Positions 10,501-21,325 of a DNA stretch of 64,000 bases are shown in pieces (positions within the stretch are counted from its first letter, which is position 1; each line of letters starts with the position of its first letter). The notes under the pieces were generated by a model, which worked only from the letters and a program-made list of their open reading frames with translations, was not told where the DNA came from and did no database searches. Where the stretch lies: NCBI GenBank assembly GCA_021521415.1, contig JAIQDT010009213.1, forward strand, positions 1 through 64,000, in the 5' to 3' direction. The DNA is from Bidens hawaiensis. Lineage: Eukaryota; Streptophyta; Magnoliopsida; Asterales; Asteraceae. Position numbers and translations under genes: made by a program.

Positions 10501-12714
10501 TACCATCACAGGATTGGCTACCCACGTCTGGTATCGGATCGGGCGGATGATGTTTGCGCGCAACAGGTCCTCAACTTGCTCATTCATGGCCTTCGCCTTT
10601 TCATCCCCCATGATTCTCTTTTTCTGAGCAATTGGCTCCACCGACTTGAACGTGTTAAGAGAATGTTGCGCCAAGTCTCGCGGGACCCCAGTCATATCGG
10701 AGTGTTGCCACGCGAAGACCGACGTGTATTTTGTGAGCAACTTTTTCATTCTCAATCTCATTTCGTCTGAAATGGTAGCGCCAATTGTGACCGTTTGCTC
10801 TGGGAATTTTGGGTTTAAAATCCACTTCTCTGGCGCATTGTCCGCCATTGGAAGTTTCATTCTCCCTTCCCGCGGCGTACTTGTCACTGCGCACAAATGA
10901 TCGCGGTAAACAAATGTTACGCCTGTTGGTGTAGGGAACCCTAATGCGCCGTGCGCTGGCGACGGTATAGCATTAAATTGGGCAATCGTTCCCCTACCCA
11001 GGATCATATTGTGGCATGACGTGGTGGGCAAGACCAAGAAGTTGACAACTTCGGCTCGCTTGTGCTCATCATCCCCCATAGTTAGTTCAAACTGAATTTG
11101 ACCTAGGGGATGGATGATTTCATTTGAAACACCACAGATTGGTGCGTTCACCATCTCGAGCAACGCTTGGTCTGCCGGGTCTAACTTTCTGAAACATTGC
11201 TCATACATAATGTCAGATTCGCTTCCAGTGTCCACCAGGACCTTTGACACTTCGTAATGAGCAATGTGTGTGGTGATGACGAGAGGGCTGCTGATTGAAG
11301 GGCCTCCCCTGATTCTTGGGAAGATAACTTGCTGCTCGCGCCAATCTCCGTGGATTTGCGCGCTTCTCTTTTTTGACGTCTGCCCTTGTCGTCCCCCCTC
11401 AGCCACACAGATTCTTTTGTATTTCTTGCTGGCAGAGGCTCCTTCCGGTTGCTCATCTTCTATTCTTGGGTTTTTCACCAAGTGAGCCAGCCTGCCTGAT
11501 TTTACATCCTTCTCGATCGCATCCTTTAAATGATGGCATGCGTCGGTGTTGTGGCCCCGGGACCTGTGAATTTCACAATATTTGCCACTGTTTTGCGGTC
11601 CCTTGTAGTGTAGTTGCTTGGGGGGCTTGAATTGGACATTCTCAGTACTTAACACCTGTGAAGGTGTTTTAGTGAGGGGAGTCCATATTCTTGGCAGAGG
11701 TCTGCTAGGATCTCTGCCGCCCTCCCTCTTGTCACCCTCCGCGCGATTACGAACATCTTTTTGGGGCTGGGGTGAGCTTGGTTGCGTTTGCTTTTCTGCG
11801 GAAGAAAAACTTGTTGGTTGCAACCTGGACCATACAGAGTTCTGTTTGGCCCTCTTCTCTTTGCTGCGCGGTGATTCAGCCTGATGCGCTATTTCTCTTG
11901 CCCTATCTTGGGCAATCTGTTTTTCATTTCTCGCGAAGACTCGCGATGCTTCCATTAGTTTTGCCCAAGTGGTGGGCATACCATCTCTGCTTACGAGAGC
12001 TCGGCGGAGTTGATCACTGCGCGTGCCTTGTAATAAAGCCACGCGCAGGAGTTGCTCAGTTATACCCCCGATTGCCAGAGACTCCTGATTGAAACGAGTG
12101 ATGTAGTCCTCAATCGTTTCATCATTCATGCGCACGCAGTGCATGATGTCATCAGGATCGCGCGTGTGTCTGCGCTGCTGTACGAAGTGGGCTTGGAACT
12201 TTTCCAATAGTTCCTCGAACCCATCAATTTGCCCAGTCGGCAAGCTCTCGAACCAGACACGCGCCGCGCCCGTAAGGCAGCGGGCAAACATGTGACACCA
12301 TGTTGGCATCGTCCAGCTCTCTAGGTTTCCCGTGTTATAGAAACCTTGCAAAAAGTCATCTGGATCTGTTGTGCCATCATATTTGCCCAGACCACTTGGC
12401 ATCTTAGTCTTGTGCTGGATGGGGGCCTTAGCGATGCGCTCAGTAAATTTTAAGTGCTTCACTAAGATGGCCGGCCTGTACGGCGTGGTTACGTCCACTT
12501 GCCCCCTCACTGGCGGGCTGTACGGCATGTGCAGATCCAGATCTGCTCTGGCTCCAGGCGCCATGTTCACAGGCGCGCGGAGTTGTGAGCCTCCTGCATG
12601 AGTATCTCGCGTCTTCCTCATGCTATGCACTTCTTCATCACTGAACTCAGTGTGTGCAGTGTGAACAGAATGTCCTTCTTCCGGCGCGCGGCCTTTTTGT
12701 AGTCTGCTTATCAA
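7597..12714 (-). CDS. Tat gag-pol polyprotein (main frame; 5' end in another frame)
   Basis: About 1705 codons, open throughout. Visible in order: Retrotrans_gag core with GLGKYDGTTDPDDF and ARVWFESLP; a CHCC-like knuckle (CEIHRSRGHNTDAC); protease VLVDTGSESD (about residue 495); reverse transcriptase with KSNGSWRMCIDFKDLNKACP and YVDD (about 846); a first RNase H; a second, archaeal-type RNase H starting LFTDGASNSEGSGAG (about 1144); integrase with AIDIVGPL (about 1430), VSDNGKQF (about 1490) and GQVERANQ (about 1525). In the first RNase H the usual catalytic aspartate position reads LYLSA, so it is probably inactive, while the second RNase H keeps its D, E and D residues. The frame starts at a TTG just after an in-frame TAG, so the natural start is upstream in another frame. 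The product would drive element replication in virus-like particles. Confidence 0.93.
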   Translation of the reverse strand: MISRLQKGRAPEEGHSVHTAHTEFSDEEVHSMRKTRDTHAGGSQLRAPVNMAPGARADLDLHMPYSPPVRGQVDVTTPYRPAILVKHLKFTERIAKAPIQHKTKMPSGLGKYDGTTDPDDFLQGFYNTGNLESWTMPTWCHMFARCLTGAARVWFESLPTGQIDGFEELLEKFQAHFVQQRRHTRDPDDIMHCVRMNDETIEDYITRFNQESLAIGGITEQLLRVALLQGTRSDQLRRALVSRDGMPTTWAKLMEASRVFARNEKQIAQDRAREIAHQAESPRSKEKRAKQNSVWSRLQPTSFSSAEKQTQPSSPQPQKDVRNRAEGDKREGGRDPSRPLPRIWTPLTKTPSQVLSTENVQFKPPKQLHYKGPQNSGKYCEIHRSRGHNTDACHHLKDAIEKDVKSGRLAHLVKNPRIEDEQPEGASASKKYKRICVAEGGRQGQTSKKRSAQIHGDWREQQVIFPRIRGGPSISSPLVITTHIAHYEVSKVLVDTGSESDIMYEQCFRKLDPADQALLEMVNAPICGVSNEIIHPLGQIQFELTMGDDEHKRAEVVNFLVLPTTSCHNMILGRGTIAQFNAIPSPAHGALGFPTPTGVTFVYRDHLCAVTSTPREGRMKLPMADNAPEKWILNPKFPEQTVTIGATISDEMRLRMKKLLTKYTSVFAWQHSDMTGVPRDLAQHSLNTFKSVEPIAQKKRIMGDEKAKAMNEQVEDLLRANIIRPIRYQTWVANPVMVKKSNGSWRMCIDFKDLNKACPKDCHPLPNIDAKVDSVAPFKLKCFLDAYKGYHQIQMAPQDEDKTAFRTDKGVFCYTKMPFGLKNAGATYQRLMDSVFSEQIGRNLEVYVDDLVIKSREERQMLKDIEETLQRLTEVNMKLNPSKCTFGAEEGKFLGVMVTKDGFKVNPEKVEAILDMPSPSTMKEVQKLNGRLVSINRFLANHASKSTPFVNTLRNCLNKSQFKWTPEAEQAFSEIKECLIKLPALTAPLPGETLTLYLSAGDRAIGAVLLVDRKEIQTPIYYVSRVLTDPETRYSIMEKLVLSLTHASRKLHRYFNGHPIEVLTGYNIQQVLRRPALSGRLTKWALELGEHTITYKPRPAIKGQVLADFITEIPEGKIEEAQREVDPPRANDEEDVWRLFTDGASNSEGSGAGLKLVDPDNHEYTYAIRLDFKSTNNEAEYEALLAGLRIARKFGVKRLEAHVDSYLVAAQVNGLYDAKENTMPLYLEQAKKLVEQFDFFKIIHISRSENKSADALSKMASTNFDHFGKDVRVEVMSNPSVQTQSVLVIHTTPSSWITPIMEFLKEGKLPDDRAQARKIRHKAQNYELLDGTLYRRSYLGPLMKCLDAEEASYVIREIHEGICGIHAGPRMVVAKAMSSGYYWPGMYLDALNKIQKCKACQSYAPNTMRPKNNLIPVTSAWPFHKWAIDIVGPLPQAQGRVKFLVVAVDYFTKWVEAKPLAKITAEAMKQFIWSHIICRFGLPMEIVSDNGKQFTDRKISSWLKELHINQIFTSVYHPQGNGQVERANQSLLNGLKKRLEGESHSWVEELPNVLWAHRTLSKTSNGESPFSLTYGTEAMIPAEIGCPSHRVLMMSKTDNERERRLDLNLLEGRREAAIINEAKYKKKLEKYYNQRVKECHFKKNDFVLRNNEASRAIPPGKMSPNWEGPYQISEELGKGAYTLKDLNGKKIPRAWNAAQLRKCFM

Positions 12715-13051
12715 ACGCTTGCCTTTGTGTTTGGTCGGCTAGCTTTTTCTGTTTGACCATTTCATTGTACTTTTCCATTAGACGCCGCTGCTCGTTTATG
12801 AGCCATTCATTCGGATCATTTGTTTCTTCTTCTGGACCCATTGGTCCTTTCAGTTTCGCGCCGGCAAGATTTTGTAACGTGAGATCGTCTGGAGGAGTTT
12901 CAGTCTGGCCGTGAGGGGTTGTGATGAAGGGACGGTTACTGGTGGTGCGCGTAGAATCACGCGGCACCCTCAGAAACTGCTGTCCCTCATTGACACCCTC
13001 ACGTTCAATATCCTCCAGAGCTTGATCAGCGTTACGAACGCCAGAAACCAT
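12647..13051 (-). pseudogene. Tat gag N-terminus in a shifted frame
   Basis: From an ATG at 13051 the minus strand encodes MVSGVRNADQALEDIEREG and continues with a charged, helical segment (NEWLINEQRRLMEKYNEMV) typical of Tat Gag N-termini. It runs out of frame relative to the main gag-pol frame and overlaps it at 12647-12714. A one-base indel in the overlap is the simplest reading; a sequencing error or recoding cannot be excluded. An in-frame ATG upstream at 13120 abuts the LTR and overlaps the primer binding site, so I prefer 13051. Confidence 0.7.
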
Positions 13052-13104
13052 GGTGATTGATTTTTTTTTATGTAGATCTGATGAGATCTGATTGCCGTTT
13101 GTAA

Positions 13105-13119
13105 CAGTGGATGGCGCCA
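13105..13119 (-). other. Tat primer binding site
   Basis: On the minus strand TGGCGCCATCCACTG begins one base after the end of the 5' LTR. The TGG start fits the CCA end of a tRNA. I do not assign the tRNA. Confidence 0.7.
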
Positions 13120-13120
13120 A

Positions 13121-14209
13121 TGAAGAAACGTGGATCTACTCACTGGTAGCAGATCTACTTTCCTCGGGTGTGGTTACGATTCTTCACCGATGGTTTTTCT
13201 GGATCTGGGTTCTTCCACCTACAAAATGAACAGCGCCGTTAACTTACCCCTCAGAAAGGGACAGAGGGGTCCTCTTTGGGGTAACCCTCCGGCGTGAGAA
13301 TAAGTATATGTAGGAGAAGATAATAATGTGAGAGTAAGGGAATCTGGAGAGTATTGCTTAATAGCTGAATACTGTATGTTACTCTGTATGATTGTGTGAC
13401 TGTGTTTTTGTATCTCTTTCCTTGTGGAGTTGATGCTGTATTTATAGTGCTAGGGTTTCCACTGATTGAGCTGAGACCAAATTAGGGTTTTGTTGGCCTC
13501 CTTCAATCGATTTGCGCCACGTGTCCTTGGAGACACCTGGTGCTTTTTTATTGGTTATAATCACGTGGTAACCCATGAGTCATGCTGAGCTGTCCACCTT
13601 TCATTTAGCAGCTGTCAACATCAGCATATCCTTATTCCTTAAAAAGATGCCTTCTGGAAGGTTGTCTGACGTGCACAATCAAGGTTGCCCTAATCCTGAT
13701 TTGGATAAGGACGAGGTTGATTATGTGCATGTGTGATATGCGCCCATCTTGAGGATGCGCGAGGTCTTCTCTTTATTCTCACGCGCAGATATTTCATGCG
13801 CAGATGTGATACGCACAAGCATGTAATACGCGTCACACGCGGATGCCCCACGCGCAGCTGCGCCATGCGCAACTGTGATATGGGTGGGCATGTATGATGC
13901 GCGAGCATGTGATATGCGCCGCGCGCGGATGCGCCACGCACGATGTGATATGCATAAGCATATATGATGCGTGAGCATGTGATACGCGCGAGCATATGTG
14001 ATGCATGAGCATATGTGATGCGTGAGCATATGTGATGCTTGAGCATATGTGATATGTGCAAGCATGTGATGCTTGAGCATATGCGATATGCGCTGTGCGC
14101 ATAAGTTTTGGCTTTGTGCCTTGATAATATCTTTGATTTCTAATGTCTTGTATATATCTTGTGGTTTGACCCGCCCCGCTCGATGTTGAGGCGGGTACAT
14201 ACCTCTTCA
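13121..14209 (-). repeat. Tat element 5' LTR
   Basis: The LTR is 1089 bp, near-identical to 1516-2604. On the minus strand a TATAAATA box is at about 13440-13447, with the 17-bp repeat block (about 13825-14105) upstream of it. Confidence 0.95.
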
Positions 14210-14214
14210 CGTAT
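14210..14214. repeat. Target site duplication CGTAT, right copy
   Basis: Matches 1511-1515 and directly follows the TCTTCA end of the right LTR. Confidence 0.95.
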
Positions 14215-16403
14215 AGAAGCATTGTACATGCTAAAAATGTGCCTGGTCGTTTCTGGGCTGAAGCAATGCGTACGGCAGCGTATGTTATAAATCGGTTACC
14301 ACAACAAGAACAAGATTACCAATCACCATATGAAAAGTTATTTAAGATAAAACTGAACGTGTAGTATTTCCGAGTATTTGGATGTGTTTGTTATGTATTC
14401 GTGCCGAACCATTTACGAGACAAGATGGAGAAGAAAGCAATACGGTGTATCTTCGTTGGGTACGACTCGGAACGAAAAGGTTGGCGGTGTTGTGACCCGG
14501 TAACAAATCGGTGCTACGTGTCAGGTATCGTAGTGTATGACGAGAACTCGTCATGGTGGTCCGCTGGAAAAGAGGCGTTACCGGACACAGAGTTTATTAA
14601 AGATAAAATAGAGAGTTCAAAAATTAATCTGGTTATTAATGAAGAAAGTCAAACAATCGAGGTGGACGAGACGAGCCCGGAAAATAGTCCACGATCAGAA
14701 CCGAGACCGAGACAGCAACCTTGGAAAACCGGTTCAGTTGAATCATCGAGTGATAATTCTGAAAGCAGCCCGCAAAAAGAACTGAGAAGATCTACTCGAG
14801 TTAGAATGCCAAACGCGAAGTATTATGCAAATGTGGTGGTTACAGAAGCTAATGATATTGAACCAGAGAGTTATAACAGTGCATGCAAAAGTGTTGAATG
14901 GTGTAATGCCATGCAAGAGGAAATAAAAGCTATGGAAAGAAACGAGACATGGGTTCTAGTTTCGAAACCCGCTATCGTAAAACCCGTAACGTGTAAGTGG
15001 GTCTTCAAAATTAAACGAAAAGCGGATGGTTCGGTTGATCGATATAAGGCCTGCTTAGTGGCACGCGTCTTCTCCCAACAATACGAGATTGATTACGAAG
15101 ACACGTTTAGTCCCGTGGCAAAATTAACAACCATTCGGGTTGTTTTAGCGGTTGCGGCCGGAAAGAATTGGGGTCTACATCAAATGGATGTAAAGAATGT
15201 GTTTCTTTACGGGGATCTCGATCACACGATACATATGGAGCAACCGGAGGGGTTCGTAAGCAACGAACATCCCGACTATGTATGCAAGTTACAAAAAGCA
15301 ATATACGGTTTAAAGCAATCCCCGAGGGCGTGGTTTGGGAAGATGAGCGAGTTCTTGCAACATAATGATTTCGAGATGTCTAAAGCTGATGCGAGTTTAT
15401 TTGTCAAAACAAACGGGCCTAAACTGGTTGTAGTTTTGGCATATGTTGATGATTTAATAATCACCGGAGACGACATAAACGGGATTGAGCAGCTTAAACG
15501 AAATCTGTGTGTCAGATTACATATGAAAGACATTGGAAGATTAAGTCATTTTTTGGGTTTATAATTAAAGTATGAAGAGGGAGCTATAATTCTACATCAA
15601 CAGAAGTATTGCATCGACTTGTTAACTCGGTTTGGTATGCTAGATTGTAAACCGATTGATACGCCGATGGATATCACGTCAAAGTTATGCGCCGATAAGG
15701 GTAAGGAGTTAGATGATCCTACCATGTACCGGAAAATAGTAGGAAGCTTAATTTACTTAACGTTAACCCGAACCGACATATCGTTCGAAGTCGGAGTGCT
15801 TAGTCGATACATGCAACAACCTAGGAAGCCACATCTTGATGCGATTAGAAGGGTTCTGAGATATGTGAAATCAACTCTTGGATTCGGGATTAAATTTGAT
15901 CAAGATGTGAAGTTGGAGTTAACGGGTTATTGTGACGCCGACTACGCGGGTGATTTGATACAAGAAGATCGACTACAGGTTATGTTTTTAAGCTTGGACG
16001 AGGAGTGGTGACATGATGTAGCAAGAGACAACCAACCGTCTCATTATCGACAACCGAGGCGGAGTACCGGGCCGCTGCAATGGCAGCTCAAGAGTTAATT
16101 TGGCTACAACTATTACTTGGTGAACTTAAGCAACCGGTGGAGCAGAAGGTAGTATTGTTTTGTGACAATATGTCATCGATTCATTTAGCCGAGAATTCGA
16201 TGTTTCATGCAAGGTCGAAACATATTGAAGTGCATTACCACTTCATCCGAGAGAAGGTATTAGAAGGAAAGATCGATTTGAAGTATGTTACTACTCATGA
16301 ACAAGTAGTGGATGTTTTTACAAAACGTTTGCCGAGTGTGAAGCTCAAAGGATTTCATAAAGCAATGAACATGAAGAACATCAACATTGAGAGGGAGTGT
16401 TAA
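14215..16403 (+). pseudogene. copia integrase C-terminus, reverse transcriptase and RNase H (broken)
   Basis: The segment begins in integrase (motif RFWAEAMRTAAYVINRLP, about 14250), passes through the basic integrase tail, then RT with WVFKIKRKADGSVDRYKA (about 15000), DTFSPVAK, QMDVKNVFLYG, and the YVDD catalytic motif at 15442-15453. RNase H ends with the copia signature VVDVFTKRLP (about 16300). A premature TAA follows FLGL near 15562 and a frame break occurs near 15960, splitting it into three frames. Together with the 5' part this is an inactive copia pol. The final stop overlaps the first bases of the 3' LTR. Confidence 0.92.
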
Positions 16404-16740
16404 AAACGAGCAATGTTGGATAGGGAGGTACGGTCCGATCTCGAGGGGTGGAAGGAGGAGATCATAAAAGTCCGAGGGGTATTTTTGCTTACTTGAAGAA
16501 TAAGTTTAAGTTTATCTGTTTTATTAGTTTTGAATAAAGTTGTTTTTGTTTAAAAGTCAAATTCAACAGTTTGTATTGGTTTAGGATTATGTTTTTATGG
16601 GTCTATATAAACCCTCTAGTTCTGTTTGTTTTCTATGCATCTTGGTTTTTGTGAGTTTAAGTAATAAAACCAGAAAAGCTCCTTGAGCACAAAACGTGAG
16701 TTCTTATTTTGTTTGGGTGTGTTCGCTTGTAGTTCTTACA
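16398..16740 (+). repeat. copia 3' LTR
   Basis: The LTR starts TGTTAAAAACG directly after a purine tract and ends AGTTCTTACA. It contains TATATAA at about 16604-16610 for the U3 promoter. The partner LTR lies outside the window, so the right boundary rests on the TG...CA rule and length. Confidence 0.75.
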
Positions 16741-17180
16741 ATGTTATCACGATCCAATAATCATGCTTGAAGCAATGGTTTCAAATGACTCATGATTTTT
16801 GCATGCGTACTTTAAACATGCCAATTCAAATAATAATCTTAGTATTCTTTATCAATCTCCGTTGTTATATAATAATTTGCATGGAACCACCATGAGAATT
16901 CCTTTTCAGGTCAATGATAACATTACATACGTGACTCCTTAATTTCTTGCTAACGGGATTTACCTGACTTGATTTGTTTTTGTGAATGCTTACTCATGTC
17001 TATATGATCTTAAACAAAAACGATTCAACAAAGTGCAAGAGCCAGCAAGAAAAGAATCGAACATGGGTTCAGTGTTTTAAAAGTTAGATGGGTTATAATT
17101 AAGAGACTTCAAACGCACATTGAAGCACGAGAAAATAAGAAATATGATGTAAAAATGTATCATATTTCATAATATGATTG

Positions 17181-17435
17181 TAAGAGCGTGTGTAGTGGGG
17201 CGATACGTTGGGGCTTTTTGGGCAATAAGGGCCTACAACACCACCCCCGGGGCTACAAAAGGACGAGAAGTGGGGGGCGATATAAACATGTCGCCCGACC
17301 TTTGTGATGAAGATGCTGATGTGGCGGTCAAGTATAGGTGGGGGCGATTTTTGGGTTACAACACTACTACACCCCTAAAATGAAAATGTTAACACGTGTC
17401 AAAAACCCCCCTATTTTGTAGTCCTTCACTACGCA
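17181..17435. mobile_element. MITE-like segment with degenerate inverted ends
   Basis: The left end reads GAGCGTGTGTAGTGGGGCGA. The right end, read on the minus strand, reads GGCTATGCGTAGTGAAGGAC. They share the core GTAGTG. The interior is GC-rich compared with the flanks. Only about 10 of the first 17 positions match, so this is tentative. Confidence 0.35.
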
Positions 17436-17689
17436 TAGCCTAAAGGATGGCGGCGGGGCAATATGATAAATTTGGGTCATCTTTATTAGGATCACAACCG
17501 CCAATTGCTTGGAAATCTGACATGCCATTTTGTGTCTTGGGTATCTAGTGCGACGGTAATAAAACGAGAAGCCATGCCGTGATGAGAAGCGAAAATGATT
17601 CGTGAGCCATAGAATGTGAATATGAAATTTGAATCGACAATTGAAAGAAAACACAACATGAAACATTCCTGAAATTGAAATCAATCAAC

Positions 17690-18085
17690 TTAAATCATCT
17701 TGAAAATTTAAAATAAAATCACATGGAACGAGATCGAATTGAAATTGGAATACTCATGTCTTACTATGGGTTTTCATATTCCAATAACAATTCAATCAAT
17801 TTTGAAAATCACATGAAACAAGATTGTATTGGAAATTGGGATATCTATGAATCACCATGGGTTTTCATATTCTGATAACATTTCAATCAACTTTTAGAAA
17901 ACTACATGAAACAAGATTGGATTGGAAATTGGAATATCCATGATTTAGCATGGGTTTTCATATTCTGATAACAAGTCAATCATCTTTTAGAAAATTACAT
18001 GAAACAAGAATGTAACCGAATTTTAAATATCCATGAATCACCATATGGGTTTTCATACTTCAATAACAATTCAATCCACTTTTAA
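17690..18085. repeat. Tandem repeat of about 92 bp, four to five copies
   Basis: The landmark GGGTTTTCATA recurs at 17768, 17859, 17952 and 18047, giving spacings of 91, 93 and 95. Each copy includes ACATGAAACAAGA and a GGAAATTGG-like segment. Copies are diverged, so the array is old. Confidence 0.85.
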
Positions 18086-18621
18086 AAAAATCGAGTGTTC
18101 ATGTATCACAATGACTTTTCGATTTTCAAAAAGAAAAAACACAATACAAAACATTGAAGTTTGGAGTCATACGCGCACGAATCAATGTGTGTTGAATGGG
18201 GGGTTTGAGAAGGAAAAGTGTAACCATTCAAATTGGATACCTTGACGGCTTAAAGTTGTGGTTTATGTGACTTTTGAAGTGGTATGCTTTGGCCTAATAG
18301 GTTTCAACACCCTCACCAAGACCCCCCAGGAAAGCAACCAAGTCCCGCCTCTAATTGGGAATTATGCACATTACTATCCTTAGGTTGAATAACCTTGTTT
18401 CCAAGGGTTCAGATTGCAAGTGTTGTTCCCCTTCCAGTTACTACATACCCGTCACATAAAATCATACTTTATGTAGAATTTAAAAATTAAAAATAAAATT
18501 GAAAAATGATTCCTTCAAGGAATTTCCTTGAAATGATATTTTGAAAATGGAGTAGGCAAAAGCCTTGGAAAAGTGTGTGGATTTTGTGTATATGCAATGT
18601 AATGAAATATTATGAATATGT

Positions 18622-18951
18622 TGTTAGGGACAAAGCGGCGCAGCAGAACAACACACGAACAAGCACATACGATTATACACGCAGTAAAACAGAAAATAAT
18701 AATGATAAACACGACACAAGAATTTTACGTGGTTCAGTCCCAGCAGGGGACCTACATCCACGGGCTGAAACTAGGTTATTTCATTGATTATGTGCAAAGA
18801 TTACAATTACATATCAGGGTTATTTATAAGATATGAACTAGGGTTAAAGGCTTAATCAACAAGAAACAATAACGGGCCAAGTCCTTGTTCTTCTTGTCAC
18901 CAATTTGAGCCCAATCCCAAAACTAGCTCAAAGCCTTCACAAATCCTAACA
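18622..18951 (-). repeat. 3' LTR of the 18622-21655 element
   Basis: 330 bp, ends TGTTAGG and CCTAACA, paired with 21326-21655. Confidence 0.93.
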
Positions 18952-20608
18952 ATCTCCCACTTGAAGGCTTTACACGAACCGCAACAGCCATTCAAACAAA
19001 ACCCGATACCCAGTAACTTAAGTAACCTTCAATAACTGAAATCACCAAACATCCAGTTTCAAGAACAAGCTAAAACTTCAACAACGGAAGTTCTCCAAGC
19101 CTCCAGTTCTTCATGAACAAGCTAAGATTTCAACAATCCACCTAGCTGCGGCGCCCGACCTTTGCATCAGTTTCCCGAAATGCCCATTGAAGCACCCCAG
19201 CTCCAATATGATCATCACAGACCCATTCATGGCAAAGCCCGCCATTGACTCATCTTCAATCTCAACCGGTACCTACTTACTCATATAACCGGCTCCAGAG
19301 ACTTTCAGAAGAATGAACACTCTCCTAATACAACAAGCACCAAAGAGAGAATTTTCATTCGGAATTCCGATCTCAAAACCCCAACGTCACTATGTAACTG
19401 TACTTGAACACCCCCGTGCTCCCACTGTTACCAAATCCCCGTCAAGGTTTAAACCACCGAATACGCTCAAGCTAGAATCCATGTGGCTCTAGGATTCATG
19501 CTTGCAATAAGAATCCACTTAGCTCTACCTGATGCAGCGAGCCAAGACTTTTACAACTCTAGAAAAGTCTTAAATAACAGATTCACCGATGCTTCATTGA
19601 AGTAGGTAACAAGAAAATGAAGCAAAACAGAATATCAACCCCAAGAATCTTCACTGGCTTCCACTGAGTCCCAATGCATCATCACCGATACATTCTCAAA
19701 AGCAGACTTTACCATTAATGGACATTGACTCTAAAGAATGTCCCACACCTTCATGCAGCCCCACCGAATCAAACTATGCTCAGCTCCCACTGTCTATGTT
19801 ATCCCAAACACATGCCAAAACAACACTCATGAGTCGAATCTCCACTCGTATTTCCCCAACGAAAACCTTCACCCAGTACCAATACAAAAGATCCCCCTCA
19901 AATGTCAAACCACTGATCACCATTGAACAAGAATAACTTCACAGTTCTAGACCAGCTAATAAGCAAGCAGTTATAACAACAGTCAAGCTTTCAACGAAAA
20001 CAAGCGGTACCAAGGGTTCTGTGACCGTACACCCGATCAATTAACACAAACCCTAACCTAAAGATAATACAAATGAGCAATAAATCACATAACTTGTCAC
20101 TAACCTTTTTTTCACTTATGTCATCACCAGCGCACCCACCGGTTCCATTTTCTCCAAGTTTATCCATCACCAGTACCACATTCAAGTTCACATGACAAAC
20201 CAATCAACCAAAATCCATAACCATCAACATTTCGATCATAACCACCTCGTCTTCAGTCATAACAATAACAAACGAGAACAAATCGTAAACAGTGAACAGA
20301 CACAACAAGGGCACGGGCCTAAACTTGACGATTGTTCAACAGAACACTGTCAAATAAACCGATTTGCTCTTGCAATAACCGATAAATCAACTAACTGTAA
20401 ATAAACTATACACAATTACCTCAGACTAATCTCTTGCAAACAAATCTGAACCCGAACCCCAAACGATCTTCACAAAACCGGGTTAAAATAATAATGGTTG
20501 ATAATAACGCCAAAACCCGAACTTAAAATAATTCTAAAACCCTTACTTGTTAACTCGGTCGAATCCAAGAGCACTTTCACCAAGAACCCTAATCGACAAA
20601 ATATATTC

Positions 20609-20646
<38 letters not shown>

Positions 20647-21006
20647 AAACAAACAAGAACCAAGGATTTAATTTAGGTACTCCTTCTCGTTTCAACCTTC
20701 TAGGTCCCGTCGCAATTCACTTCGCAAACACCAACCACTAATCCATGCCAACGCTATTCCACGTAGCAATCCCGAAACAATCCAATCAACAAACCCTAAT
20801 CAAAACCCGACGAATCCAAGAGTTTTTAACCAAACATTAATCACCGGCTCCATAGAGTTGGTACTACTCGATCAAACACAAAATTAAATAAACCCCTTTT
20901 CTTTGTTTCAATCTAAACATAAGACAAACAAAAAAATATGGTTATTTCCTCTTTCACGTCAATCGATGAAAAACCAAAGTATTGTTTCAATTGTTGCAAA
21001 AAGAAA

Positions 21007-21070
<64 letters not shown>

Positions 21071-21325
21071 CAGACGAACCTTCCCCTTTTTGTTGAACCA
21101 TTGACGCCACTCCCAAAGCACAAACCAAGTATTCCAAAATATTTATTTCTTTCTTGAATGGCGCAAACAACAACAAAAAAATTCACTGACGATATCAAAG
21201 GCTTTATCGGCTACAGTTACGACCCTAAAACTGAAATCGCAATCCAGACTTGAAACGAGCTAACCCACTACGAATCATTCTCGTGCACTTCCTTGTGTTC
21301 AACGAGCCAAAGCTCTGATACTACT
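18952..21325. other. Non-coding interior of the LTR element, with microsatellites
   Basis: No ORF with recognisable motifs. An (AT)n run lies at about 20611-20643 and an (ATA)n run of about 60 bp at 21008-21068. The plus strand is rich in AAACCCTAAC-like and CCAC words. Confidence 0.75.

Larger units (their letters stand above)
1516..14209 (-). mobile_element. Ty3/gypsy retrotransposon, Tat lineage, full length, nested in copia
   Basis: Seen: two 1089-bp LTRs beginning TGAAGA and ending TCTTCA, a 5-bp target duplication, a primer binding site, a polypurine tract, and a minus-strand gag-pol with domain order GAG-PR-RT-RH-aRNH-INT. Two RNase H domains plus a long extra region between integrase and the 3' LTR holding an opposite-strand gene are known hallmarks of the Tat lineage (Ogre/Retand relatives). 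The LTRs differ by about five substitutions and six single-base indels as read by eye, so the insertion is recent. A frameshift in gag may make this copy defective. Confidence 0.95.
1..16740 (+). mobile_element. Ty1/copia retrotransposon, decayed and split by a nested Tat element
   Basis: Seen: gag, protease and integrase pieces at 1-1515 are followed, after the nested insertion, by the rest of integrase, reverse transcriptase and RNase H at 14215-16403, then a polypurine tract (GAGAGGGAG, 16389-16397) and a 343-bp LTR starting TGTTAAAA. Domain order PR-INT-RT-RH is that of Ty1/copia (Pseudoviridae-type), unlike the PR-RT-RH-INT order of gypsy. The 5' LTR lies left of the window. Several frameshifts and a nonsense codon show the copy is dead. 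The insertion split the integrase just after its catalytic-glutamate motif, and both sides carry CGTAT. Confidence 0.93.
16741..18621. other. Non-coding flank with tandem repeats
   Basis: AT-rich and without a convincing gene. It holds a MITE-like segment (17181-17435) and a tandem repeat (17690-18085). The remainder shows nothing I can name. Confidence 0.6.

Noticed and set aside
9674..12092. Plus-strand frames opposite Tat gag-pol
   Set aside because: They are shadows of the minus-strand polyprotein, which carries all the motifs.
20903..21198. Frames with long poly-Ile or poly-Leu runs
   Set aside because: They translate an (ATA)n microsatellite.
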